In this document: positions 34,571 to 46,189 of the stretch, one piece after another
How positions within the stretch are numbered: the first letter of the stretch is position 1
Layout of the letters: each line of letters opens with the position of its first letter
Source of the DNA: Homarus americanus
Taxonomy: Eukaryota; Arthropoda; Malacostraca; Decapoda; Nephropidae
DNA: 64,000 bases
NCBI RefSeq assembly: GCF_018991925.1
Contig: NW_024720711.1
Span: 2,855,771-2,919,770, forward strand
Direction of reading: 5' to 3'
Notes under the pieces: generated by a model
Database searches by the model: none
Told to the model about the DNA's origin: nothing
What the model saw: only the letters and a program-made list of their open reading frames with translations
Made by a program: the position numbers and the translations under genes

Positions 34571-34759
34571 AATGCAATCTGTAAGGACGTTGGTTAGTTA
34601 ATGACAGCACAGGTCACCATGTTCCCGGCATTTCAGCTGGTAGATTAGAATCAAGCTTTGGTGACAAACGAGAAAAGAAGCTCAATGAGGTTGGGCTGCT
34701 ACACGGGAGAGAGTCTTCTAGACTAGATCACATGTTGACTGATCCCTTTGGAACTGTAC

Positions 34760-35630
34760 ATATTCACTGATGCTCTTGGCCACTCTTGCTATGGCTGTTT
34801 CAATATCGTCCTCGTCTTTTGCTACTAACTTCATGTGTTTTGAAGAGTAAGATATTGGCAACTCCTTCACCTGATAGAATCAGAAGGTCTGGCTCAAATC
34901 TATCACACAACTTTTAAATCAACAGTCTACGTGATAAGAGTTGACCTCCCTATGAAGCATACATTTCCTCAATCTGAACGGCATTCCACATACGTGACTG
35001 CTCACTCAGCCTACACTTCACCACTTTATAGAGTGCACTTTCTTCTGATACAGTGTCACTTAAAGAGAACCTGATATTACTCCTGAATGTTGACATGCAG
35101 TCCTTATGGTACTGAGCATCGGCTGCATGAAGGTCACTGACAGCTGTTTTTACTCTCTGTCTGACTTTATCTGCCTAGTCATCATTACGCTCGCCACATG
35201 TTTCCGGAATAACTTCCTTAAGTGTTTTTCTAGAGCTCCCACGATCCGCAGTGTAACATTTGATAACACGACACCATCGAGGATCCGAGGATCCAACTCT
35301 GGGCATTTCTCTCCACAGTGTTCCTTGAAGTTAAATGGAACTTTTTCAGAGTGACGAATTCTTTTCAATGTTGGTTCAACACTGGTGTTACCTCGTTTGG
35401 GATGGTAGCATTTGATGTGGTGCTGGCTGAGAGGTGTATAACGAGACAGTTTTTGTGACATTTCTATCTGGTGTATAGCCGAGTCATGTGACAATTGTTC
35501 GTGTAAGGTATCGTCTCTTTGTGTACTAGCTGTCCTTAAAACGTTCTACATCACAAGATCCACGGCCAGTATCATTACAGTTTGTGTAATCTTTCAAATA
35601 ACAATTTTCTTCAGCCATGCTCATTCTCTT
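34760..35630 (-). pseudogene. Decayed copy of an uncharacterised Cys/His-rich protein family
   Basis: Minus-strand pieces in two frames. From 35640: MAEENCYLKDYTNC..., later PFNFKEHCGEKCPELDPR, then after a frameshift RVIKCYTADRGSSRKTLKEV, IPETCGERNDD, an in-frame TAG, ADKVRQRVKTAVSDLHAADA, QYHKDCMSTF and ...EQSRMWNAVQIEEMYAS, and further on LLILSGEGVANILLFKTHE. The layout C-G-E-x-C, TADRG, CGERND, SDLHAADAxYHxxC and GVANIL matches uncharacterised multi-copy invertebrate proteins that I remember but cannot name. The C-G-E-x-C and YHxxC parts suggest metal binding. At least one stop and one frameshift, so not functional. Confidence 0.5.
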
Positions 35631-36295
35631 TTAGAAATGATTTGTAATTAGAAGACACATGCAGTTATGTGACCCATCGCCATGCATATGGATCAAATAA
35701 ATTGCTATATACATCATATTCTTCCACCACACACTACGTCAAAGACTGTGAGGAGATGGCACACTATGAGTGTGAAATGGCACAACACTTTACCTCTAAA
35801 GGCAATACAAATGACATTAAGATCGTATCCACTTTTTTGCACTCCGTGGACAAGTCAATTCCCATGTATAGAACCAAATACCTCTCACACAAATGTGAAT
35901 AACAAAGTGTGCGGCCAGGCATACATGGCTTCACACTGACTCAGGTCAACCTTTATGTACAGAACAAAACAATGCCATAATATCCTGACCACTGGGGTCT
36001 GTTATACACACCCTTTGTGACCTCAACTCTGTGTAATCCTTTTGCACTTCCGCTCACAGGATGAGTATGGTGTGCACAATAAACTAGCCGCTGTACGTAG
36101 CAAAATAAAAAAAATCAGATTCTCAGTTGTGATTCAAGAGAAGAAAACACGGGATAACTTCTGTATTCTCTCGCTAAAACAACCTACAGTACATCTGGTG
36201 GCTTTGTTTTGGTTCTCTTTGGATGAGTACACTTACTGCTGACCACTGCACGTATAATCGCAATGTCTATAACTATTTTTTGCTTCTTATTTGCG
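35631..36295. other. Sequence with a 77-codon plus-strand frame, unidentified
   Basis: 35669-35902 is open (HYVKDCEEMAHYECEMAQHF...) and not obviously repetitive, but I recognise no family and no splice sites. It may belong to the surrounding mobile-element debris. Confidence 0.3.
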
Positions 36296-36523
36296 TTTTT
36301 TTTTTTATAATTTTCACCACGCATCAGCTTACTAGCCGTTCGGGCGATTGGTTTATTCAGTGTTGGTACAGGAGGAAACCGGGGACTAGGAAACCTGTGA
36401 TGTTTGGTAGGGTCACACTGGATAACTAACTCCCTTCCAACGTGTGTCTGGACCAAGCAGGACTCGAACCATTGACATGTCAGTGAGAGATACGCGCATT
36501 ACCACTGAACTGTGAAATAAGCT
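36296..36523 (-). mobile_element. tRNA-derived SINE sharing its 3' end with the LINE at 32700-34320
   Basis: Minus strand: A-box region TTCAGTGGTAA (36509-36499), perfect B box GGTTCGAGTCC (36470-36460), a body of about 110 bp, then AACCAATCGCCCGAACGGCT+AGTAAGC, GGTGAAAATTATAAA and an A-run (36306-36296). The last 40 bp match the ATCGCCC...GCTARCRAG...GGTGAAAA sequence of the LINE 3' UTR at 32745-32862. Confidence 0.75.
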
Positions 36524-36539
36524 GGGGGAGGGGGCCTAA

Positions 36540-36725
36540 TGTTCACGTGATTTAAATGTTATTACTACTGGGACTATGTATTGTGCAAATGTATCCCTGC
36601 GTTGTCTACTGTATATACATGTCAAACCAATTGTAAACTTGTATGGCAATTTTACTGAATGGACTATGTATGTATGTATGTATGTATGTACGTATGTATG
36701 TATGTATGTACGTATATGTATGTAT
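36540..36725 (+). mobile_element. LINE-like 3' end with (TATG)n tail
   Basis: AAATGTATCCCTGCGTTGTC...CAATTGTAAACTTGTATGGC is followed by a TATGTATG run with TACG variants (36665-36724). A unique 3' UTR ending in tandem short repeats is typical of LINE tails; it may belong to the element whose endonuclease fragment is at 34340. Confidence 0.4.
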
Positions 36726-37225
36726 GTACGGTATTAGGATGGGGCTGACTGACATCACAGAGTGGCCCTCACCCTGGCCAACAGCACCCCATAACAGCGG
36801 GTGAGGAGGAACTCTTGTGAACCGCGGGACTGAAAGCTAAATCCTGTGATTCTCTTCCTGTCAACTTCACTTGTGTACCGTGTTGCAAGGAGTGGCTGAC
36901 GTTGCATGGGTAATATAGGCACTGCACCATTTGTTTGAGGGTCTTGGGCTAACTGGATTGCAATTGTGGACTATTTTTTAGACTAGTAATAAAATATATA
37001 TACCTGTATATATATCTTTGACAGCCTCGATAATAGTCACTGTTATTGGTTAAGCTTGTAAGTCGCTACCTGACTCATAAACCAAATTGATTAGATTTTA
37101 TTTCCTAGTTACAATTTATAAAAAAAAAAAACAATAAAATAAACAATTAAATAAGAAAACTAAAAACATATGAGTAGAAAGTAAAAGAACACAAAATATT
37201 CAAAATATTAAGCATCGTAAAGTAA
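36726..37225. other. Unique sequence
   Basis: A composition-balanced segment (36735-36965) then AT-rich DNA with an A12 run; no gene recognised. Confidence 0.3.
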
Positions 37226-37237
37226 GGGGGGGGGGGG
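37226..37237. repeat. Poly-G run (12)
   Basis: Uninterrupted G12. Confidence 0.9.
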
Positions 37238-37257
37238 AGAGGATTTCTTTAAAGAGA

Positions 37258-37302
37258 TCCTGACGTCACGGGTATGACATCATAAGCTGCGGTGACGTCA
37301 CG
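37258..37302. promoter_or_regulatory. Cluster of CRE-like sites
   Basis: Palindromes TGACGTCA at 37261-37268 and 37293-37300 flank TGACATCA at 37275-37282, with GCCTGGCAACAAG just after. No gene start can be assigned. Confidence 0.35.
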
Positions 37303-37494
37303 ATCTGCCTGGCAACAAGATCAAAGAAAACGTGTCCAGAGAGCAACGTGTGGTGAGGCTGCCGACGGTGGTGTAAACAAGTCAGTCACTCTCTCTCGCC
37401 ATGGAAAATCTCACTTCATGAATCCGCCTGAGATAAAATTCGACTTTAGTGATAATATTGTGAATGACTCTCCCCCCATTCAATTAGACACAAT

Positions 37495-37725
37495 TTATTT
37501 AACACACAAACACGTTCTTACTCTCATACACAAACACACAAAGACGTTCTTACAATCATACATAAACACGTTCTTACTATCATACACAAACACGTTCTTA
37601 CATGTCTCCCTCACCCTTTACCCCTTCTTTTTCCCTTTAACCTCACCCCTTCCCTTCCTCCCCTTTTCACCTCACCCCCCTCCTCCACCTCACCTCCTTT
37701 TACCCCCCCCTTCCCCCACGCGTCT
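37495..37725. repeat. 31-bp ACACAAACACGTTCTTAC repeat, then C-rich tract
   Basis: About 4 copies of ACAAACACGTTCTTACTMTC+ATAC at 37495-37605, followed by CACCCCTTCCC-type DNA. Confidence 0.85.
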
Positions 37726-38129
37726 CTCAGAATCCTCACCTTCCTTGATGACACTTGTGAGAGACACATATCGACCCAACACCTTATAGGAGAGAGAGAG
37801 AGAGACCACCCAAAAATTAACACGTTACATTTTGTGACTTAAAATACATGAACGATCTATACTATTGTCCCAGAAGACTCGATGATAATAAATTGGTTAA
37901 GTAATAATTGATACTAAAATACTCGTAGTAAATTATGGGTTACTTATTCTTGTAGTGAGTAACATACTTTAATGTAACCTGAAGTAACCTAGTATTAAAC
38001 TCCTTCATTAGGTGCTTGTTTATTGAGTTAAAACACAAACATTAGTTCTCCTACAAACAAACAAACACCAAGCAACTATTTCAAATATACACAAAGACAG
38101 TCACAGACAGAGCCTAAAAAGCAGACATA
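37726..38129. other. Unique AT-rich sequence with short (GA)n
   Basis: (GA)n at 37789-37804; otherwise nothing recognised. Confidence 0.35.
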
Positions 38130-38284
38130 AGCACACAAACACATACATACAACTAGCCACACACATACACATACAAACAGGCACACACACACATACACAT
38201 ATACACCCTACACAAACACATACACCCCTACACATACATGCACCCCCACACACACATACAACCCCCCACACAGAGACATCCCAC

Positions 38285-38319
<35 letters not shown>
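38130..38319. repeat. CA-rich microsatellite region
   Basis: Imperfect CACATACA/CACACCCC sequence, perfect (CA)n at 38288-38319, directly at the 3' end of the following LINE. Confidence 0.9.
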
Positions 38320-41300
38320 CCACTACTACTTTGCTGTCACTTGGAATCGAGTATGACGACCAACAATGAGAGGCGTTATTAAGGATGTCACCTAGGTTGG
38401 TGAGCTCTGAGGTGATTCGAGAGGTCAATACGGGATCGGCAAGACCGTCCACAGATGTTACACATGTGGAGGGCTACATCTAGTGCGGGAGGGGCGAAGG
38501 CAGCGTCTTTCCGGCGCTGGTTCTTGTCTGCCTTGGTTTTCAGTCGGGCTAACTCGAAAGTGCTGACACAGTCTCGTGTGGTGCTCCTACAAGCATTAAG
38601 GAGTGGAGTGATCGTCTCCCGGGTGAGGGGGTCGATTAGGCACTCTTTCAGGTTTGTCTTACGACTATCCCTATACCTTTTCCGTTGTCCGCCATCGTTA
38701 CGTTTACCATTCGTTAGGCGACTGTAAAGTAGCTGCTTTGGCTAAACTGGCACTGGCACGAGTAAGGAAGGCAGCTAAGAAAATGGTTGAGAGAGTTGGT
38801 GCCAGTACACATGCTTGTTTTACCCCCGTTTGGATGGGGAAGAACTCAGACTGGATGCGATTGTGCTGGACACTACCATTCATACCATCGTGGAGGTGCC
38901 TCACAGTGGCAATGAATTTTGGTGGGCAGCTAAAACGACTGAGGTTCCGCCAGAGGGCTTCCCTGTTGACCGAGTCAAAGGCCTTAGTTAAGTCAATAAA
39001 GGCCATGTACACGTCACGCCAGCGTTCTCTGCACTTTTCCTGTATCTGATGGGTAGCAAAGATCATCTCAGTGGTGTCACGTGATGGTCTAATGTAACAT
39101 TGAGATTCTGGAAGGAAATTTACCGCCTCAGGGAGAAGTCTGTTTAGGAAGACTCGGGCGATAATCTTTCCAGCTACTGACAACAGTGAAATCCCACGGC
39201 AGTTGCCACAGTGTAACCGGTCGCCCTTGCTCTTATAAATATTGATGACCCTTCGGTCATATATTCTCCGGGAGAGATTGGAGAAGGCTGGTAAACAAAG
39301 GTCCCTCTGCTTTATACAACTCGACCCTGTGGCAACCTTATTCAGGGATGGTGGATAGTTGAGGTAGGTCAGTTCTGGGTGCTGAGGAATCTGCTGGGTA
39401 GTCAGGACATCGACATCAGTGTTTCGGTTGAGCAGCGAATGGTAGTGCTCTTTCCAGTGCTGAATACCTTTTCCTTAATTAGGGAGTTACCATCGGATGA
39501 GCGGTTGGGCCATATATTGTTTTAACGGAATTGAAAAATCCTCGCATCTTTTGTTGATCTGCAATTTTTTGCATTTAACACACTACATTTTTCCACCATT
39601 AATTCATTAGTTTGCCAAGTTCTCGCTGGCCACCTTCTTCTCGTGGAAGTTATCAGCTTTGGTCCAAGACTTAAGGTTGTTCTGCCAGTCACGAAGAGCA
39701 GCACGTTTACTATTGACGAGTGCTTAGATTTCCGGGTCGTTTTCATCAAACCAATCCTGGTGTTTTCTTTTGATTTGGCCGGGGGTCTCGTTGCAGTCTT
39801 TTGTGATGACAGCTTTGATGGGACCCCATTCTGAACTCGGATTTTGGTTGTTTGTTCTTGGGTTGCTTATCATTCCATCATTGAGCTGCTCTCTGAAAGC
39901 ATGTGTTACTGCTGGATCCTCCAGTTCCTTAATTAATGTTAAAGCCTCTCCTGGAGGCTTTTAGCCTTCGCCGTTTTGGGACGACGTGACGGAAGAGTTT
40001 GGCTCTGCTGAGCCGATGAACTGTGGCACAGTGGTCTGAGCCATGCATGGCACGGGTCATGAGGACATCTCGGCGATCTGTTTCTCTGACAGTGATGTCG
40101 TCAATGGGATGCCAGTGTTTGGATAGTGGGTGTTGCTAAGAATCTTTGAACTAGTCAGCCTGCCTAAACAAGGTATTGGTGATAGTGAGGTTGTGTTCAG
40201 CACACTTGCTGAGGAGGAGTAGGCTATAGGGATTACACTCACTTACTCCGTTTCTCCCTATGGTTTCTTGCCATATGTCAGCATCTCTGTCAACTCTGGC
40301 ATTGAAGTCACCTAGGAGCACAACCTTATCTTCTCTGGAAACAGAGGTTAGCACTCTGTCAAGGTCGCCATAAAAGGCCTCCTTGGTATTATCCTCCGCA
40401 TCCAGAGGATGAAGAAGGCATGACATGAGTGGTTCAGCGAAATTCGACACTTCATGAGGAGCTCGTTGATCCCAACAGGCATTTCAGTTAGCCAATGAAG
40501 GATGGATTGGCGAATGTCAAAGCCAACTCCTTAAATGCGGTTTCTCTCTGCAGCAGGCTTACCCTTCCAGAAGAAGGTGTAGCCAGAGCCCCGTTGTGTG
40601 AGTCATCCCTCGTCTGGGAGCCGGGACTCACTAATGGCCGCTATGTCGATGTTATACCTAGCCATTTCTTTTGCCACACGGGCAGTTTTTCTTTCAGGAC
40701 GCTCATTTGTGCCAGTATCCAGAAGGGTCCTGACATTCCACGCAGCGACCATAAGAGGTTGTATAGTTTGTTTTTGTTTTGATCTGTGATTATGATTGTG
40801 TTTTCGACAACATTAGGATAACCTTACTGGGTGCGGTTGCCCAGTCAGTTTTTTTTTTATTTTTTTAGGCAGGCTATGTTTAGGGCACCTCTTCTAGCCC
40901 CCTCCCCATGTGGTGTGAGCAGAGTGGCTCCTATAGAAAGGGCTGCTCAGACACACAGACCGGACCGGATTGCACTGCTGCCTAGATTCAAGTGCATAAA
41001 CGACCATCTTATCTATAGGCCGCCTATGTGCAGAGTTGTGACTAGAGACCCCGGAAGTCATCTCTGCCTGTCCCCGTCGCCACTCGTCTGTCGCCATAGG
41101 ACTTGTGGGGGTATAGGGGCTTTGATGATGATGGTGATAAGTATGATGAGCTGGATGATGGCTGCGCGAGTTGATTTATATGGCGAGGCAGGAGCTCAGG
41201 CTACAACCACACGTCTTGGCTCTCCCTTTTCCTGATCCAGTGTTGCAAGCAGTTGCAGCGACAGGGGAGAGGGAGAGTTGCAATGGATTGCCGATAGCCC

Positions 41301-41480
41301 AGTTTGTTGGGTTTCGCCTTAGCAGCCTGTCCCTCTTGCATTGCTTTTATCCGCCGGTGTAGTCATTGGGTTCCCATGTTGGTCACCTCTTCCCCCTATT
41401 CCGCCGTTGGGGTCTTACTGGAGCTCCGTAAGCATGTCTGCCTGATGTGAGGCTACACCACGAGGGCTAGTTAGCGGCGG
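38320..41480 (-). pseudogene. Nearly full-length APE-type LINE with C-terminal zinc finger, inactivated
   Basis: Minus strand, 5' to 3'. A leader of about 700 bp (41480-40755) contains a 67-codon frame. Endonuclease from MVAAWNVRTL at 40752: NIDIAAISESRLPDEG, then a TGA; later KVVLLGDFNARVDRDADIWQ and CAEHNLTITNTLFRQ (40450-40151), and MHGSDHC (SDH at 40039-40031). RT from about 39480: INIYKSKGDRLHCGNCRGIS, LLSVAGKIIARVFLNRLLPE, DVYMAFIDLTKAFDSVNREA (motif A Asp kept), GVKQACVLAPTL. Then, at about 38700-38760, the reading jumps into DGGQRKRYRDSRKTNLKECL. The Y/FADD part and thumb are missing: an internal deletion plus frameshift. The C-terminus keeps a C2H2-type finger, CNICGRSC...LSNHLRAHQP, with stop TGA at 38390-38388. 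Clade not assigned. Confidence 0.85.
38388..38480 (-). other. C2H2 zinc-finger tail of the LINE
   Basis: LDVALHMCNICGRSCRSRID+LSNHLRAHQPR then TGA. The spacing C-x2-C-x12-H-x3-H is intact, though other domains of the element are broken. Presumed to bind nucleic acid during target-primed reverse transcription. Confidence 0.7.
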
Positions 41481-41840
41481 TAGCTGAAAGCGAGAGGAAG
41501 CAAGCAAGCAGTGCTTGCACCTTAACACTAACATATTGCTGCCACACTAGACACATTACACCACCCTGTGTGTACGTGCGCACATGCGCACACACACACA
41601 CACACACAACCTACATACCTAAATACAACAAACACTTATACATACTGTATATACCTACAAACACACATACATATATACCTACAAACAAACGCAAATACAC
41701 ACACACAAACACATAATAGTTACGGTCAAAACTCCCTGGACACTTGGTTATATATGACATCAGCTTGTGGGTTATATTTAAGGTTATAATTTAATTACAA
41801 TAAACAACATTTTACCAAAAAATCTGACTAAATAGGTATT
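41481..41840. other. Unique sequence with CA/ACAAACA runs
   Basis: (CA)n at 41586-41608 and ACAAACACACATACAT-type DNA to 41720. Confidence 0.5.
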
Positions 41841-42010
41841 AAATACCCTTAATCACTCGTACCTACATGTTAAAATCCCCTAATCACCCTTACCTACCTG
41901 TTAAAATCCTTCAATCCCTCTTACCTGCCTGTTTAAACCCCCTAATCCTACTTACATACCAGTTAAAATCCCCTAATCCCTCTTACCTACCTGTTAAGAT
42001 CCCCTAAACC
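41840..42010. repeat. About 31-bp minisatellite, about 5 copies
   Basis: Unit CCCCTAATCACCCTTACCTA+CCTGTTAAAAT. Confidence 0.85.
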
Positions 42011-42125
42011 CTCACACACTTACGTGACCGTCAAATAACATAATGACAGACGTTGACAAGTGAACTGAGTATTTGAGGAAGTCACCTGAAGATTAGTCCC
42101 CCCCTAGATAATATCACAATAAGAT

Positions 42126-42179
42126 TAACCTAACCTAACCTAACGCTAACGTAACCTAACCTAACCTAACCTAACCTAA
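42126..42179. repeat. Degenerate CCTAA telomere-type tract
   Basis: Two CCTAA runs separated by CGCTAACGTAA. Confidence 0.9.
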
Positions 42180-42549
42180 GCTGGGTTGGCCTAAAGGTCG
42201 CGTGATCCGAATAGTGTCCAGAAATGTACAAACACAACAAACACAACAAAGAGAGATACACAAACACACACACAACAAGCACGAACAGATAAACAAAACA
42301 AACAAACAAATAAAAACAAACACAAATACAATGAAATCGAACACACACACACACAAGAACATTAAACAACCAAACACAGCTAACAAACACAGCTAACAAA
42401 CACAGCTAACACACACACACACACTGATGGTAACAGCTTTGAGACTCACAACGTCGACAGACTATACGAAATGAATAACTGAATAATTTATTTATTTAAT
42501 TCGAAGACAAAAAATATATATAGAGCTACAGTTTATATATAAATATTAC
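42180..42549. other. A/C-rich sequence
   Basis: CAAACAAA/ACACAACAA-rich DNA with (CA)n at 42411-42423; no gene. Confidence 0.5.
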
Positions 42550-42920
<371 letters not shown>

Positions 42921-43063
42921 ACACACACACATAGTATATAGAGACAGATAAATAGACACATCTATACACACACATGCCACATATGCCAAACAGACAGACA
43001 GGAGAGACAGACACCTCCTGCCGCTCTAACTTGTCTCCGATTGGATTCCGCTTATTCCTGTGT

Positions 43064-43510
43064 GTAGGTGAGGGGAGAGGGATGGGGTGGAGGGGATGAG
43101 GGGTGAAGGAGAGGGAAGAGGGGCTGGGGTGAAGAGGAGATGGGGAGAGGGGATGAGGGGAAGAGGGGATGAGGGGTGAAGGGGAGAGGGAAGAGGGGAA
43201 TGATGGGGTGAAGGGGAGAGGGAAGAGGGCTGGGGTGAAGAGGAGATGGGGAGAGGGGATAAAGGGGAAGAGGGGATGAGGGTGAAGAGGATGAGGGGTG
43301 AAGAGATGGGGGAGAGAGGATGAGGGGGAAGAGGGGGATGAGGGGGAAGAGGGAAAGAGGGGATGAGGGGTAAAGGGGAGAGGGAAGAGGGGAATTGGGG
43401 GAGAGGGAAGAGGGGAATGAGAGGATGGGGAAAGGGGGAGGGGAAAAAGGAGAGGTATGTGGGGGAGAGGGGAAGAGGCGATGAGGAAAGAAGGGGGAAG
43501 GGGATGAGAG
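43064..43510. repeat. GGGGATGAGGGGTGAAGGGG minisatellite
   Basis: Purine-rich array with units of 18-22 bp and about 70-bp superunits (GAAGAGGAGATGGGGAGAGG recurs at about 43132 and 43228). Confidence 0.9.
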
Positions 43511-43555
43511 GGAGTGTGTATGTGTGTATGGAGGAGGTGTTTGTATGTAAGGGGG

Positions 43556-43556
43556 A

Positions 43557-43602
<46 letters not shown>
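43556..43602. repeat. (GT)n microsatellite
   Basis: Perfect run. Confidence 0.96.
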
Positions 43603-43603
<1 letters not shown>

Positions 43604-43663
43604 CATTACGAAAATTAACGCAACTCAACATAATGGACGTAAACTAAGCTAACTTAATTTAAT

Positions 43664-43798
43664 CTCACCTAACCTAACCAAACCTAAGGTAACCTAACCT
43701 AAGGTAACCTAAGCTAAGGTAATTTAAGGTAAGGTAACGTAAGGTAAGGTAACTTAAGGTAAGGTAACCTAAAGTAAGGTAACCTAACCTAACCAATG
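43664..43798. repeat. Mixed AACCT/AAGGT pentamer tract
   Basis: CCTAACCTAAGGTAACCTAA passes into GGTAAGGTAACTTAAGGTAA, so TTAGG-like words occur on both strands. Confidence 0.88.
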
Positions 43799-43799
43799 A

Positions 43800-44849
43800 C
43801 GACCATAGGACCCAGCGAGCGTGAGAGCTGAAGATGGAATCATTGAGTGAGTAAATTGTCAGGTGTAGTTTCCTCACCAGCACGTGTTCGCCTACCTGTT
43901 GTAGTGACTGAAGATGAATGAGAAGAATCCGTCGTACTGTAACTGGTGGACTCTACCTGTTGTGTTATTTCTTATTCAAATGAAATCTGTTAATTGTTTT
44001 TATCTTTTTTACCTGTATATACCTGTCACTATTTTAGACTTGTATTTGTGCCTGTGATTGTTTTTTTTTTGTGTGACTGTATTTGTTGCCGTTCGTTTAT
44101 TTGTTCCTGCAAAAGAAACATATAATTGTTATTTTGCTTTAGAATGAATAAAAATCTAGTTATATAAATACAGTTTAAGACCAGCCAATGAACAATGACA
44201 ACAACATCAACAACAAGCGGCAGCAGAAGTGTTAGTGAAGGTGGTGTGGACGGTGTGTGTTTACGGCCAGGCAAGATTGGTGGTGGCGGGAACCCTACTG
44301 CAGGAGGAGGAGGAGGAGGATAGTGACGGGTGGGGGGGAAACGAGGGGGGTTTAGGGAGGGAGGGTAAGGGCCGCGGAGGGGGACCGTGGCAGGCCTCGA
44401 GGGGGCCAACGCTCCCCTGACGCCCGTCTCGTTCCCAGCGGATCAATAGAGGCCCTCGGAGACATTAGGCCAAAGTGCAGGATGACTTCAAGAATCCTAC
44501 GCGTACACCAACACCCACCACCACCACCCATCACCACCCCCGTGCCATTCTCGGGGCGTCCAGGGGCGTCTTAATCCCGTAGAGGCGCTCATGACACCCA
44601 ACAGGTCAATCCCAGATGGGTTATTTCGGGTTGTGTTTTAAGGAGTCGTGTTCACCGGCAGCTGCGACAAGCCTCCCTCTGAGACCACCGACCAATCACC
44701 AGGCTGGTCCGTCCGCGCGCGACACCCCGTTACTGACACCTTCCAAGCCGCCCCGACCCCGCTAACACCACTCCCACCGTCTTGACCACTAAGTTGACCA
44801 TCGATTCGAGGTTATGACAAGCAGCTCCCCCCCTACCTCCCTACCTCCC
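43800..44849. other. Unique sequence, GC-rich in its second half
   Basis: A (GGA)n run at 44300-44320. 44440-44820 is CpG-rich with one CCAAT (about 44691) and no recognisable protein. Possibly regulatory. Confidence 0.35.
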
Positions 44850-45030
44850 CCTGTGTGTGTACTTCCCCCTGTGTGTGTGTGTACCTCCCCCTGTGTGTGT
44901 GTGTACCTCACCCTGTGTGTGTGTGTGAGTACCTTCCCCTGTGTGTACAGTATGTACATCCCCATGCGTGTGTGTAGTTAACCTTGTGTGTATGTGTGTG
45001 TACTGTCCCCTGTGTGTGTGTGTGTGTGTT
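44850..45030. repeat. 22-bp CCCCTGTGTGTGTGTGTACC repeat
   Basis: About 7 copies with variable GT length. Confidence 0.88.
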
Positions 45031-45395
45031 CTCGCCCAAGGCATCCCATGTTCATCTAGCTGTACATATATAACTAACTTTACAATTGCATAAGTGAAGT
45101 CAGTCAAGTGCAGTGCTAAAACAAAGTTATCAGACAACCTTGTGATGACGAATCTAGGAAGTCACAAAAGAGTAACCTAACCTAACCTAACTTAACCTAA
45201 CCAAAATTGCGACTCTATTTTTTTCCGGTCACTGTGTTAACTTGTATAAAACTTGATCCCCTGACCTATTACACCTAAGGTCAGATAAGGTTAAAACTCA
45301 GAACGGAAAAAAAAAGATTCGATGGTAATTTAATTTTAAGTTTAACATTTCGACTATTGTTCCCGTGTTAATAAGTGTATGGATGTATGTAGGTT
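45031..45395. other. Unique AT-rich sequence with a short CCTAA tract
   Basis: CCTAACCTAACCTAACTTAACC at 45175-45202; nothing else recognised. Confidence 0.5.
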
Positions 45396-45398
45396 GTG

Positions 45399-45429
<31 letters not shown>

Positions 45430-45430
45430 G
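45396..45430. repeat. (TATG)n microsatellite
   Basis: Perfect TATG/GTAT run. Confidence 0.95.
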
Positions 45431-46185
45431 TTGTGTACATATTATACTCATAAGTTTGTGAGAAGTGACAAATATTCCCTCCTGGTTTGGAATAAGCTGA
45501 GTGTTAAATCTCTTTTTTTTTTTACATTACTGACTGACAGGTTGACTACGTCCCTTGTTAGTAGTAGTCTTGTCGGCACTAGGGAGGCGGGGGGCAGAGG
45601 AGGGGGGGTGATCAACAGATGTAAACAATCTGCAAGAAAACTTCTCCTTCCTCCACCATGCACCAATCGACACTGTCTCGTCTCCACCGACCGTCTAATA
45701 TCACTCACAACCCGACGTGTAATCTAGGCTTCTACCTCCTTCACGTCTTGGCAATGGCTGGAAGTACAGTACTCTCTCATTATCAACAGAAGAAAAGTGA
45801 ATTAGACAAGTGATAACGTTAACTTCAAGCTTTGGCACATTACTTCATGAGGGCAACCACAATGAAAATGGTTTATGGTGGAGCAGAATTAAGTGGAGTA
45901 GGTGGTGGCATGAGGTGATTAGTATTACTTCTGCAGATGGACTTGTTGCTGATTATATGAAGATAATTAGTACAAGAATCTTAAGGGGTATATGAGGGTA
46001 TGGAGGTGAAGGAGGAAGAGGTTCATTTAGTCAGTAACACAGATCAAAGGGCTGCTGCTGCTGCTGCGACACCCCTGCAGGGACTACGTCAGGACGACCT
46101 CTATGGTGGACTAGTGATCTCCCAGGTAAAGAACGCTGTCTGGTGTTAAAGAATGGTCACGTCTACACCACACCACTACCCGGGT
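45431..46185. other. Unique sequence
   Basis: CpG-bearing DNA, (CTG)n at 46053-46068, and short unsupported frames (for example 45810-45995). Confidence 0.35.
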
Positions 46186-46189
46186 TTAT

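Noticed and set aside
36460..36510. Functional tRNA gene
   Set aside because: A and B boxes are present but no complete cloverleaf or acceptor stem; body and LINE-like tail identify a SINE.
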